Shown piece after piece: positions 25,401 through 34,065 of a stretch of DNA of 64,000 bases. Position numbers and translations under genes: made by a program. Each line of letters begins with the position of its first letter. Position 1 is the first letter of the stretch. A model generated the notes under the pieces. That model was not told where the DNA came from and did not search any database. It saw only the letters and a program-made list of their open reading frames with translations. Source of the DNA: Pseudovibrio axinellae (lineage in GTDB: Bacteria; Pseudomonadota; Alphaproteobacteria; Rhizobiales; Stappiaceae); NCBI RefSeq assembly GCF_900110875.1, contig NZ_FOFM01000012.1, positions 43,950-107,949 on the forward strand, in the 5' to 3' direction.

Positions 25401-27050
25401 ATGCCTAACTCACCCGACCCTAGCCGTACGTCGGCGGGGACACTATTAAATACGCCGCCTGATAACCCAACCAGCTCGGACTACAGTGTTGGACAAGACA
25501 ATATTGAGGGCAAGCTTGGTCCAATCGGTTTTGATATTCACAATCCCGTCTTTGTTATTTCAGCTCTGAGCGCAATTGCATTTGTTGCTTATACCCTGCT
25601 CATGCCTGAGCAGGCGAATTCAATTTTCAGTTTGCTGTTTTCGACAGTCACGAAAAGTTTTGATTGGTTTTTCATTGGCGCTGCTGATATTTTCGTAATC
25701 CTCTGCCTTGTTATTGTCGTCAGTCCCTATGGAAAAATCCGGCTCGGCGGAAAAACAGCGACGCCGGACTTTAGCTATGCAAGCTGGTTCTCCATGCTTT
25801 TTGCCGCCGGCATGGGCATTGGATTGATGTTTTATGGGGTTTCCGAACCTCTCAGCCATTTCACATCCGCCATGGGGGGAACTGCTGTTGGGGTTGATGG
25901 TGTGCGCACAGACTGGGCGCCATTGGCTGCAGCCCTCACCCAGGAAGAAGCAATCCGCTTGGGTATGGCGGCGTCAATCTTCCACTGGGCGCTACACCCT
26001 TGGGCGATTTATGCAGTTGTTGCCCTCAGCCTAGCGTTTTTTAGCTATAACCGGGGTCTCCCACTCACCATTCGCTCTGCGTTTCATCCAATTTTTGGTG
26101 ATCGTGTATGGGGTTGGCCAGGGCACATTATTGACATTCTGGCAGTGTTTGCGACACTTTTCGGGCTCGCGACATCGCTGGGGCTCGGTGCTGCTCAGGC
26201 AAACTCTGGCTTTAACAAGCTGTTCGGCATGCCCATTGACAGCACCTGGCAAGTTATCTTGATTGTTGGAATTACATCGATTGCGCTGTTCTCAGTTGTT
26301 CGTGGGCTAGAGGCCGGTGTGAAGGTGCTCTCCGAGATCAATATGGGCGTCGCATTCATTCTGTTCCTCTTCGTCTTTGTTGCAGGGCCTACATTGTTCC
26401 TGGCAGCCGACGTTGTTGACTACTTGCTCGCCTACCTGCAATACCTCCCTGCCCTTTCCAGTCCGGTAGCGCGTGAGGATGTTAACTTTATGCAGGGGTG
26501 GACCTCCTTCTACTGGGCCTGGTGGATATCCTGGTCGCCTTTTGTCGGCATGTTCATCGCTCGTGTAAGCCGTGGGCGTACGGTGCGAGAATTCCTCATT
26601 AGCGTGCTGTTGATCCCATCGTTTGTTTGTGTCCTATGGATGACTATCTTCGGCGGTACAGCGATCAACCAGGTTGTACAAGACGGTTACACAGCGGTTC
26701 AAAGCGCTGCTCTTCCGGTCCAGCTCTTCACCATGCTTGACGCTCTTCCACTCGCAAGCATCACTTCCTTTATCGGGATTGTTCTTGTCATTGTGTTCTT
26801 TGTCACCTCATCCGATTCAGGATCCCTGGTGATTGATACGATTGCTGCGGGCGGTAAGTTGGATGCACCGGTTCCTCAGCGGGTCTTCTGGTGCGTTTTT
26901 GAAGGGTTGATCGCAGTTGTCTTATTGCTTTCGGCTGGGGGCCTTAAGTCACTGCAATCTATGGTGATCTCGACGGGCCTGCCGTTCACGATCGTTTTGC
27001 TACTCATGTGCTACGCGATCATACGTGGTCTGGCCAGCGAGCCACGCTGA
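25401..27050 (+). CDS. BCCT family betaine transporter
   Basis: A 549-residue sodium-coupled betaine/carnitine/choline transporter with about twelve membrane helices after a polar 45-residue N-terminus. The glycine-rich helix reads GMGIGLMFYGVSEP; GMGIG is the form in BetP-type betaine carriers, whereas choline and carnitine carriers differ there. The signature helix is WAWWISWSPFVGMFIARVSRG, with the aromatic cage residues. The C-terminal tail is short, unlike osmosensing carriers with long tails, which suits a nutrient role. It has a good GGAG ribosome site and ends in a strong terminator. It is probably co-expressed with gbcAB. Confidence 0.92.
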   Translation: MPNSPDPSRTSAGTLLNTPPDNPTSSDYSVGQDNIEGKLGPIGFDIHNPVFVISALSAIAFVAYTLLMPEQANSIFSLLFSTVTKSFDWFFIGAADIFVILCLVIVVSPYGKIRLGGKTATPDFSYASWFSMLFAAGMGIGLMFYGVSEPLSHFTSAMGGTAVGVDGVRTDWAPLAAALTQEEAIRLGMAASIFHWALHPWAIYAVVALSLAFFSYNRGLPLTIRSAFHPIFGDRVWGWPGHIIDILAVFATLFGLATSLGLGAAQANSGFNKLFGMPIDSTWQVILIVGITSIALFSVVRGLEAGVKVLSEINMGVAFILFLFVFVAGPTLFLAADVVDYLLAYLQYLPALSSPVAREDVNFMQGWTSFYWAWWISWSPFVGMFIARVSRGRTVREFLISVLLIPSFVCVLWMTIFGGTAINQVVQDGYTAVQSAALPVQLFTMLDALPLASITSFIGIVLVIVFFVTSSDSGSLVIDTIAAGGKLDAPVPQRVFWCVFEGLIAVVLLLSAGGLKSLQSMVISTGLPFTIVLLLMCYAIIRGLASEPR

Positions 27051-27080
27051 GGATTGCGCTGCTCATAATTGCTTTACTTC

Positions 27081-27114
27081 ACCACCGGTACCTGATGTGC
27101 CGGTGGTTTTTTTT
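27081..27114 (+). terminator. rho-independent terminator after the BCCT gene
   Basis: Stem ACCACCGG / CCGGTGGT extended by AC/GT, followed by a run of eight T. It separates the transporter gene from the convergent GlxA-type regulator. Confidence 0.92.
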
Positions 27115-27125
27115 ATTTACGAGGC

Positions 27126-28160
27126 TCAAACACTAGCGTCTGCGGTTGGGGGGATTCTCAAAACCTGCGGTGTACACCCATAGCGACGGCGGAACATCCG
27201 GCTTAAGTGGGAGGAATCGCAAAATCCGCAATCCACTGCGACCTGCGCAACAGATTTCTCGCTGTTCTCGATAAGGTGGCGCGCCATATCAAGGCGGATA
27301 TTCAAGAAGGCAGCTTGCGGAGATGTGCCCAGTGAGAGGCGGAAATATCGCTCTATCTGGCGTTTACTCTTCCCCATACGACCAGCAATGTCCTGTATGG
27401 AAATTGGTGTATCGATGTTCTGCTGCATCAACAAGAGCGCACGCCGTACAACAGGGTTCTTCGTTTTCAGGTCAAGCGGGATGCCCGGTTGTGGTTTTTC
27501 CGCCTGATGGGCATCATCAATTATCATGATGTGCAGGCTCTTGCTCGCATGTGCGCGACCAACATGTTTGTCAACCAGATAGGCTGCAAGGTGGGCAGAA
27601 CTGACGCCTCCAGCACACGTCAACCGATCCCGATCAACGACGAAGATCTGGTCTGCAACCGGATCAAGCCCGTCGAACTGTTCTTTAAAGTCTGAGTGAC
27701 TAAACCAGCTGACGCAGCTGCGGTAACCATTCAAAAGACCTGCATCGTGAAGCAAAAACGCGCCGGTACATACCCCAATAAGCGGTACCCCGGCTGCGGC
27801 AGCTTCGTGCAGAAAGGCTTGATAAGAAGTGCCAAGAGAGGTGCTCTCGTCAATCAACCCGCCGACAACCACGATATAGTTAAAGCGCGTTGGGTCTCCC
27901 AAGCGCTCTTTGGGCTGCACAAAAATACCGCTGCTGGAAGGGATTGGGTCCATCCGGTCTGAAAGCACCGTCCAGTTGCACAAGATCGGGCGACTTCGAT
28001 CGCCCTCATCAGCTGCAAGGCGTAGGACATCTACAAAGTTAGCAAAGGCACAAAGTGTAAAGCGTTTGGCAAGGATAAAGCCGACCGAAAGCCGAGGCTT
28101 TTCTGGCCTAAGGTTCGTCCCACGCAATCGGGTCATTGGGGAGTGTGTCAATTGCGTCAT
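27126..28160 (-). CDS. GlxA family AraC-type regulator (GbdR/CdhR-like)
   Basis: A 344-residue regulator with an N-terminal DJ-1/PfpI-like domain (VGFILAKRFTLCAFANFVDVLRLAADEGDRSRPILC, then VCTGAFLLHDAGLL around the nucleophile elbow) and a C-terminal AraC domain with two helix-turn-helices (SIQDIAGRMGKSKRQIERYF, VAQVAVDCGFCDSSHLSRMFRRRYG). GbdR, CdhR and SouR of Pseudomonas have this architecture and respond to betaine, carnitine or sarcosine. It lies between gbcAB/BCCT and the dimethylglycine dehydrogenase gene, and is a paralogue of the regulator at 31367-32374. Confidence 0.9.
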   Translation of the reverse strand: MTQLTHSPMTRLRGTNLRPEKPRLSVGFILAKRFTLCAFANFVDVLRLAADEGDRSRPILCNWTVLSDRMDPIPSSSGIFVQPKERLGDPTRFNYIVVVGGLIDESTSLGTSYQAFLHEAAAAGVPLIGVCTGAFLLHDAGLLNGYRSCVSWFSHSDFKEQFDGLDPVADQIFVVDRDRLTCAGGVSSAHLAAYLVDKHVGRAHASKSLHIMIIDDAHQAEKPQPGIPLDLKTKNPVVRRALLLMQQNIDTPISIQDIAGRMGKSKRQIERYFRLSLGTSPQAAFLNIRLDMARHLIENSEKSVAQVAVDCGFCDSSHLSRMFRRRYGCTPQVLRIPPTADASV

Positions 28161-28714
28161 GCACTAGTTTTCTCTTTGCAATGCGGGTGAAAAGTTCGCT
28201 GTGCGTATGCCTGTCATAGTCATCACCGCAAGGGTATCAGCGAATCATCCCGGTCTCTGTCCGCAAGTAAAACTAAAATAAGTATACTTAAATTCATGAG
28301 TTTGACCATGAGAATAAGAACAAGCTTCAGACGTGAAGAATAATTGCTTAACTGGTCATGAGAAGCTGAAGGCTATGTCGTGGCGATAATCCCGGTGTGA
28401 CGCAAATGTCCTTTTTTTACCTTCAGGAAGTCGCCAAAGTAATCTCTCCAAACAAACAACTGGATTTTTAAAAGAACAGCTACCAGTAGCAAAGCATGGC
28501 AAGTTCACTTCCTTTTTGGCCGTGAAGTCCGGTGCATTTAAAGCAGAGTTTGATTGACCTTGAAGGAGCGTGTTGACGTCGGCTTTTGCCGATGCAGCTT
28601 AGTTTGGGAAGCTTTGAATTGGCCAAACAGTGGCTACTCTTTTGAGGATGGCAGAGGGGCATTGGCGTGTCCGCACACACCACAAGCAGCTTGATTGAAG
28701 TAAAGGATGAGACC
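28161..28714. promoter_or_regulatory. divergent promoter region between the regulator and the dimethylglycine dehydrogenase gene
   Basis: About 550 bases with no credible gene. It should hold the promoters of both flanking divergent genes. A perfect 12-bp palindrome TAAGTATACTTA (28279-28290) stands in an AT-rich stretch and is a candidate operator. The first in-frame start of the enzyme gene (GTG at 28667) falls inside this interval. Confidence 0.45.
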
Positions 28715-31276
28715 ATGGCCGCACTTCCTAAAAAGGCGAAAGTCGTTGTTGTCGGAGCTGGTGGAATTGTTGGTGCGTGTGTAGTGCACCATCTTATCGA
28801 AAATGGTTGGAGCGATATTGTCGCGATAGACAAGTCAGGCATCCCAACTGATATTGGCTCTACCGCCCATGCCTCTGACTTCTGCTTTGCAACAAGCCAT
28901 GATCTGCTTACCAGCTGGACCACGATGTATTCCATGAACTTTTACGAGAGCATGGGACATTACGAGCGCGTTGGCGGGCTGGAAGTGGCGCGTGTGGGCG
29001 ATGACGAGCGTATGGCTGAACTTAAGCGGCGTGTAGATTCTGGCAAGGCGTTTGGAACCAACGTTAAAATCATAAGTGCTGCTGAGGCAAAAGCAAAGTT
29101 TCCACTGCTGGAAGAGGATCAAATACAAGGTGCGTTGTGGGACCCCGATGCAGGCCTCGTCACGCCGCGCTCGCAAACGGTGGCTGGTAAGCTCATTGAC
29201 CAAGGTGTTGAAGCCGGTAAACTCCAGATCTTTGCAAACACCTCTGCGCTTGAACTTGTCATGCACAACGAGCGTATAACAGGGGTGAAAACCACACGCG
29301 GCACAATCAGTGCTGATTACGTCGTGGTGTGTGCCGGGCTTTGGGGGCGTTTGATTGCAGAGATGGCAGGCGAAGACCTTCCGGTAATGCCGGTTGACCA
29401 TCCCCTCACATTCTTTGGCCCCTACACAGCTTATGAGCGCACCGGAAAAGAGATCGGGATGCCGCTACTTCGTGATCAGGGCAACTCAGCTTATATGCGT
29501 GATACGGGAGATCCCAAGAGCACCGAAGGTGGCCAGATCGAGTGGGGCTACTATTACGAGGAGAACCCTCGCCTCGTTCATCCGCGCGATATACTGGAGA
29601 AGGAGCAGGCCCGACTTTCTCCCTCCCAGCGCGATCTTGAACTTGAAGACGTTATGGAACCATTGGAACGCGCAATGGAGCTGACGCCTATCCTTTCAGA
29701 GCTTGGCTATAATGAAAGTCACTCTTTTAACGGCCTGCTGCAAACCTCCATTGATGGCGGGCCGTCCATCGGAGAAAGTCGCAAATTGCGCGGGCTTTGG
29801 TATGGGGTCGGTATCTGGATCAAGGATGGTCCGGGAATGGGTAAACTGATTGCGGACTGGATGACGTATGGACGGACCCATGTGGACCACAACCCTATAG
29901 ACTATTCCCGCTTTAACGACTTTCAGCTGAGTGAGGACTACATCCATGATCGCTGCTGGGAGACCGCGAAGAAGATTTACAACCCGCCGGTTCATCCACG
30001 CGAGCCATTTGCCAATGCGCGTGGCATCCGCCGCTCGCCGTTTTATGAACGCGAGGTCGACCTAGGCGGTTATTTCATGGAGCTTGGCGGCTGGGAGCGT
30101 GCGCACGGATATGCCTCCAACGAGCACTTGCTGGAAAAACACGGCAATCGTGTTCCTGTGCGCGAAAACGAATGGGACAACCGGCATTTCTGGCGGGTCT
30201 CTAACGCAGAGCACTTGGAAATGAGTGAGGATTGCGGGATTATCAACCTGTCTCACTTCCATATCACGGATATTGAAGGCCCTGATCATGTGGAGCTGAT
30301 GGAGTGGCTCTGTGCGGCAAAAATTGGGGGTGAGAAAAACATCGGCAAAGGGATTTATACCCACATGCTTGATGATGAAGGCAACGTGCGCGCTGACTTC
30401 ACGGTATTTCGCATGGACGACAGATGCCGCCTTGTGAATGGTGCAGATGCTGGACCGCGTGACTGTTCCTATATGCAGCGTGTAGCACAGGATAAGGGCC
30501 TTGATGTCTCAATCACAGATGTGTCAGAGGCGTTCACCACCATCGGCATTTGGGGACCAAACGCGCGTGAGAACCTTCAAAAAATAGTTGAGGAACCCGA
30601 CGCTCTTACCCAAGAAAACTTCCCGTTTGCAGCAATCCGGCCAATCAAGATTTCCGGTAAAACAGTTTCTGCCTTCCGCATCTCTTACGTTGGTGAGCAA
30701 GGCTGGGAGCTGCACATGGCCTATGAGGATGGATTGGCAGTGTGGGATGCCTTGCGTTCGCAGGGCATTACTGCGGTGGGCGTTGAGACCTACGCAAATT
30801 CACGGCGATTGGAAAAATCTCTGCGCTTGCAAAATGCTGACCTGCACACTCAGTACAACCTGCTTGAGGCTGATCTGGCACGTCCCAAAGTCAAAGCGGC
30901 AGATTTTCGCGGCAAGGCCAAGCATATTAAGTACCACGAACGCGAAAACCAGCCTGCGATGCTGTGCACTTTGGTGATGGCAGATAACCTAGATAAGCAG
31001 GGCGTCGCGCGCTACCCGGTGGGCACTATGCCTGTGATGGACCCGAAAACCGGAGAAACTCTGGTCGATGAGCTTGGCCGGCGCTCTTACACCACCTCAG
31101 TTGCCTTTGGTCCAAGCATTGGCCAGAACATCGCTCTGGCCTACCTCCCATGGGAGTTTTGTCAGGAAGGGCAAACCCTCAATATCTCGTATTTTGACGA
31201 GATATACCCTGTCGTGGTTGCCGGAGTTGGCTATACCCCCTTATACGATCCGCAGAACCTAAAACCACGTAGTTAA
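28715..31276 (+). CDS. FAD/THF-dependent dimethylglycine dehydrogenase-like protein
   Basis: About 853 residues. The N-terminal half is a DAO-type FAD oxidoreductase (VVVVGAGGIVGACVVHHL, then TAHASDFCF and PVDHPLTFFGP). The C-terminal half is a GcvT-like folate domain (GIWGPNARENLQKI, RISYVGEQGWELHM, then LYDPQNLKPRS). This is the layout of dimethylglycine and sarcosine dehydrogenases, which remove an N-methyl group and hand it to tetrahydrofolate as methylene-THF. Between betaine demethylase and sarcosine oxidase, dimethylglycine to sarcosine is the expected step. I chose ATG 28715 after AAGGATGA; a GTG at 28667 after AGAGGGG would add 16 residues. Confidence 0.87.
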   Translation: MAALPKKAKVVVVGAGGIVGACVVHHLIENGWSDIVAIDKSGIPTDIGSTAHASDFCFATSHDLLTSWTTMYSMNFYESMGHYERVGGLEVARVGDDERMAELKRRVDSGKAFGTNVKIISAAEAKAKFPLLEEDQIQGALWDPDAGLVTPRSQTVAGKLIDQGVEAGKLQIFANTSALELVMHNERITGVKTTRGTISADYVVVCAGLWGRLIAEMAGEDLPVMPVDHPLTFFGPYTAYERTGKEIGMPLLRDQGNSAYMRDTGDPKSTEGGQIEWGYYYEENPRLVHPRDILEKEQARLSPSQRDLELEDVMEPLERAMELTPILSELGYNESHSFNGLLQTSIDGGPSIGESRKLRGLWYGVGIWIKDGPGMGKLIADWMTYGRTHVDHNPIDYSRFNDFQLSEDYIHDRCWETAKKIYNPPVHPREPFANARGIRRSPFYEREVDLGGYFMELGGWERAHGYASNEHLLEKHGNRVPVRENEWDNRHFWRVSNAEHLEMSEDCGIINLSHFHITDIEGPDHVELMEWLCAAKIGGEKNIGKGIYTHMLDDEGNVRADFTVFRMDDRCRLVNGADAGPRDCSYMQRVAQDKGLDVSITDVSEAFTTIGIWGPNARENLQKIVEEPDALTQENFPFAAIRPIKISGKTVSAFRISYVGEQGWELHMAYEDGLAVWDALRSQGITAVGVETYANSRRLEKSLRLQNADLHTQYNLLEADLARPKVKAADFRGKAKHIKYHERENQPAMLCTLVMADNLDKQGVARYPVGTMPVMDPKTGETLVDELGRRSYTTSVAFGPSIGQNIALAYLPWEFCQEGQTLNISYFDEIYPVVVAGVGYTPLYDPQNLKPRS

Positions 31277-31322
31277 GCACTGAAGCGACGCATGCGAGGG
31301 CCTTTAACGTCCCGTAAAAGTT

Positions 31323-31354
31323 GGCCCTTGCCTGATCGCTTGGTGTGAAGGGCC
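31323..31354. terminator. hairpin between convergent genes
   Basis: GGCCCTT / AAGGGCC, 7-bp stem with an 18-base loop, lies between the dehydrogenase and the convergent regulator. An additional AGGGCC upstream (31297-31302) could pair with the same left arm. No T tract is seen. Confidence 0.3.
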
Positions 31355-31366
31355 CACCAAGTTGCC

Positions 31367-32374
31367 TCAGTCCAGTGTTTTGCTCATGCTGCTTTGGTTT
31401 TCATCGCGATACACGCGGGCGGTGCGGCCGGTGTGTTTTTGAAAAGCCTTGTTGAAGTGAGAGGCATCAAAAAAACCACAGCGAAGGGCGGTTTGTGTGA
31501 TCGTTGCATCTGTTTCAGACAATATCCGCTTAGCCTCCTCCAATCTGATCTGCGTGAGGGCCTCGCCGGGCGTTTTGCCAAGGCTGGTGCGGAACTTTTT
31601 CTCCAATGAACGGCGGCCGATGCCCAGTTGTCGGCACAGTTGTTCAATCGTGCGCAGGCTTTCCACTTCCTGTTGCATGATCAACAGCGCGCGCTGGACA
31701 AGGTTGTCCTTTGTTTTGAAGGAAACTGGCAAGAAAGGCTGGGCTTTGTTGTCGTCAAAGGCCTCATCCACCATCAAGATGTGCAGGCTTTTGCGCGCGG
31801 GTTTTACTCCTACATGTTGCCCCACCAGATGCGCGGCCAGGTGTACAGTGCTGGTCCCCCCCGAGCAGGAAATGCGATCGCGGTCTACAATGAAGATGCG
31901 ATCGGAGACAGGTTCCAGGCCATCAAACTGTTCAAGAAAATCAGCACGGTGGAACCAGCTAACGCAGCACTTATATCCATTCATAAGTCCTGCACGGTGC
32001 AAGATAAAACTCCCGGTGCACAATCCGATTAATGGAACTCGTTTGGAGACTGCTGTCTTTAAATAGACGACGTAACGCGGGTCGAGGCGTTCGATATGCT
32101 CAATAAGTCCACCAACCACGACCAGGTAATCAAACTGTGAGGGGTCAATCAGCTTTTCGTCAGGGTGAATGAGTATCCCGCAACTGGCGCGGATGGGTTT
32201 CATGTCTGGCGCAATGACGTTCCAGCGGCATAAAATAGGGCGGCTGCTGTCGCCCTCGTCGGCTGCAAGGCGCAATACATCTACAAAGCTGGCAAAGGCA
32301 GACAAGGTGAAGCGGTTGGCCAGTATAAACCCAACACGCAATGCTGGCCTTGTTTGCACCCTCATATTGTTCAC
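31367..32374 (-). CDS. GlxA family AraC-type regulator (second copy)
   Basis: A 335-residue paralogue of the regulator at 27126-28160 with the same DJ-1/PfpI plus AraC layout (VGFILANRFTLSAFASFVDVLRLAADEGDSSRPILC; LCTGSFILHRAGLM; helix-turn-helices around TIEQLCRQLGIGRRSLEKKF and ITQTALRCGFFDASHFNKAF). It is divergent from soxB with about 107 bp between, so control of the sarcosine oxidase operon is the first expectation. In Pseudomonas, separate GlxA-type proteins handle betaine/dimethylglycine (GbdR) and sarcosine (SouR). The two copies here may divide the same work. Confidence 0.9.
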   Translation of the reverse strand: MNNMRVQTRPALRVGFILANRFTLSAFASFVDVLRLAADEGDSSRPILCRWNVIAPDMKPIRASCGILIHPDEKLIDPSQFDYLVVVGGLIEHIERLDPRYVVYLKTAVSKRVPLIGLCTGSFILHRAGLMNGYKCCVSWFHRADFLEQFDGLEPVSDRIFIVDRDRISCSGGTSTVHLAAHLVGQHVGVKPARKSLHILMVDEAFDDNKAQPFLPVSFKTKDNLVQRALLIMQQEVESLRTIEQLCRQLGIGRRSLEKKFRTSLGKTPGEALTQIRLEEAKRILSETDATITQTALRCGFFDASHFNKAFQKHTGRTARVYRDENQSSMSKTLD

Positions 32375-32481
32375 GGCCTCTCCCCCGACGACTAACGCAA
32401 ATATACTCTAATAGCTACGCATTTGTACCATACGCGAGTTCATCACTTCGGCAAACTACCTTAACTTACAAGGAGGTGGCG

Positions 32482-33735
32482 TTGTCCAGATTTTCAGCAC
32501 TTTCGCTCTTGCGTGGGGCCATATCGGGTCATAAAAATGTGGAGCCCCAATGGCCAAACTCCGAGCTTAAAAGCGAATATGATGTCGTCATTATTGGTGC
32601 TGGAGGCCATGGCCTTGGCGCGGCTTATTACCTTGCAAAAGAGCACGGCGTAACGAATACCGCCGTCATTGACAAGGGCTGGCTTGGCGGGGGCAATACA
32701 GGGCGTAACACTACCATTATTCGCTCCAATTACCTTTATGACGAAAGTGCGCGCCTGTACGACCACGCGGTCGACCTATGGGACGGGTTAAGTCAGGAAC
32801 TCAATTACAACGTCATGTTCTCACAGCGCGGTGTGATGATGCTGGCGCACAATGTGCATGACGTACAAAGCTTCAAGCGTCATATTCACTCCAACCGTTT
32901 AAACGGCGTTGATAATGTCTGGCTTAGTCCTGAACAAGCCAAAGCCAAATGCCCGCCACTCAATATTTCAAGCACAGCGCGTTACCCTGTGATGGGCGCA
33001 GCGTTCCAGCAACGCGCGGGCACGGCTCGTCATGATGCCGTGGCGTGGGGCTATGCACGAGCGGCTGCTGCACGCGGTGTTGATATTGTACAAAACTGTC
33101 CTGTCGTAAGGATTAGCCGAGGGGCAGACGGGGCTGTGAACGGGGTTGAAACCGCGCGTGGTTTTGTAAAGGCCAAGAAAGTCGCTGTTTCTGCGGCTGG
33201 TGGCACCTCGGTGATTATGGACACAGCTGGCGTTCGCCTGCCACTGGAAAGCTATCCGCTTCAAGCACTGGTTTCGGAACCTGTTAAACCGGTCTGTCCA
33301 GGGGTTGTTATGTCCAACACAGTCCACGCCTATATCAGCCAGTCTGACAAGGGGGAGCTGGTCATTGGTTCAGGTACGGATCAATACGTTTCCTATTCAC
33401 AGCGCGGCGGGCTGCCGCTGATAGAGCATACTCTGGCAGCAATTTGTGAGGTATTTCCGAGCTTTCGGCGTATGCGGATGTTACGCAAATGGGGCGGGGT
33501 TGTAGACGTAACGCCAGACCGCTCCCCTATCCTTGGCAAAACGCCTGTTGGTGGGTTGTACCTCAATTGCGGTTGGGGCACGGGCGGTTTTAAAGCAACG
33601 CCCGGTTCTGCCCATGTGTTTGCGCACACCATTGCCAAAGATGAACCACACCCAATCAATGCCCCCTTCACACTGTCACGGTTTGAAACTGGTCGGTTGA
33701 TCGATGAAGCGGCCGCTGCTGCCGTTGCGCACTAA
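32482..33735 (+). CDS. soxB: sarcosine oxidase subunit beta
   Basis: The FAD/FMN-bearing catalytic subunit of heterotetrameric sarcosine oxidase, which oxidises sarcosine to glycine and passes the methyl group to THF. The start is a TTG at 32482 with a perfect AAGGAGG five bases upstream; it yields the usual 417 residues and the normal N-terminus SRFSALSLLRG. The frame is open back to 32341 but that part is unrelated sequence. Motifs are VVIIGAGGHGLGAAYYLAKEHG (FAD) and GGGNTGRNTTIIRSNYL. First gene of soxBDAG-purU. Confidence 0.95.
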   Translation: MSRFSALSLLRGAISGHKNVEPQWPNSELKSEYDVVIIGAGGHGLGAAYYLAKEHGVTNTAVIDKGWLGGGNTGRNTTIIRSNYLYDESARLYDHAVDLWDGLSQELNYNVMFSQRGVMMLAHNVHDVQSFKRHIHSNRLNGVDNVWLSPEQAKAKCPPLNISSTARYPVMGAAFQQRAGTARHDAVAWGYARAAAARGVDIVQNCPVVRISRGADGAVNGVETARGFVKAKKVAVSAAGGTSVIMDTAGVRLPLESYPLQALVSEPVKPVCPGVVMSNTVHAYISQSDKGELVIGSGTDQYVSYSQRGGLPLIEHTLAAICEVFPSFRRMRMLRKWGGVVDVTPDRSPILGKTPVGGLYLNCGWGTGGFKATPGSAHVFAHTIAKDEPHPINAPFTLSRFETGRLIDEAAAAAVAH

Positions 33736-33747
33736 GGAGAGATATTC

Positions 33748-34065
33748 ATGCTTTTGATCCGCTGTCCCTATTGCGCAGAAACGCTGCCCGAACTGGAATT
33801 TGAATATAGCGGGGAAGCGCATATTGCGCGCCCGCAAAACCCAAGTGATGAACCAGATGATCAGTGGAAGGACTACCTGTTCATTCGCTCTAACGTGCGC
33901 GGCGAACATGCCGAGCAATGGCGGCATACACACGGATGCGGGCGCTACTTCAACGCCCTGCGCAACACCGTGAGTGACAAGTTCATCACCACTTATCCAA
34001 TGGGCGAAACGCGTCCTGACATCAATTGTGCAGGTGAAGAGAAAAATGAACAACTGGCGCGTTAA
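33748..34065 (+). CDS. soxD: sarcosine oxidase subunit delta
   Basis: A 105-residue zinc-binding small subunit. The zinc ligands are visible as CPYC near the start and the HTHGCGRYFN segment; the remainder is the usual DDQWKDYLFIRSNVRG pattern. It has an AAGGAGA ribosome site, starts 12 bp after soxB, and overlaps the soxA start by 20 bp. Confidence 0.95.
   Translation: MLLIRCPYCAETLPELEFEYSGEAHIARPQNPSDEPDDQWKDYLFIRSNVRGEHAEQWRHTHGCGRYFNALRNTVSDKFITTYPMGETRPDINCAGEEKNEQLAR

Noticed and set aside
32341..32481. Upstream extension of the soxB frame to an ATG at 32341
   Set aside because: The sequence is unrelated to SoxB and overlaps the regulator gene; a TTG with a perfect ribosome site at 32482 gives the usual length.
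33974..34045. Upstream extension of the soxA frame
   Set aside because: It lies within soxD in another frame; the family N-terminus begins at ATG 34046.
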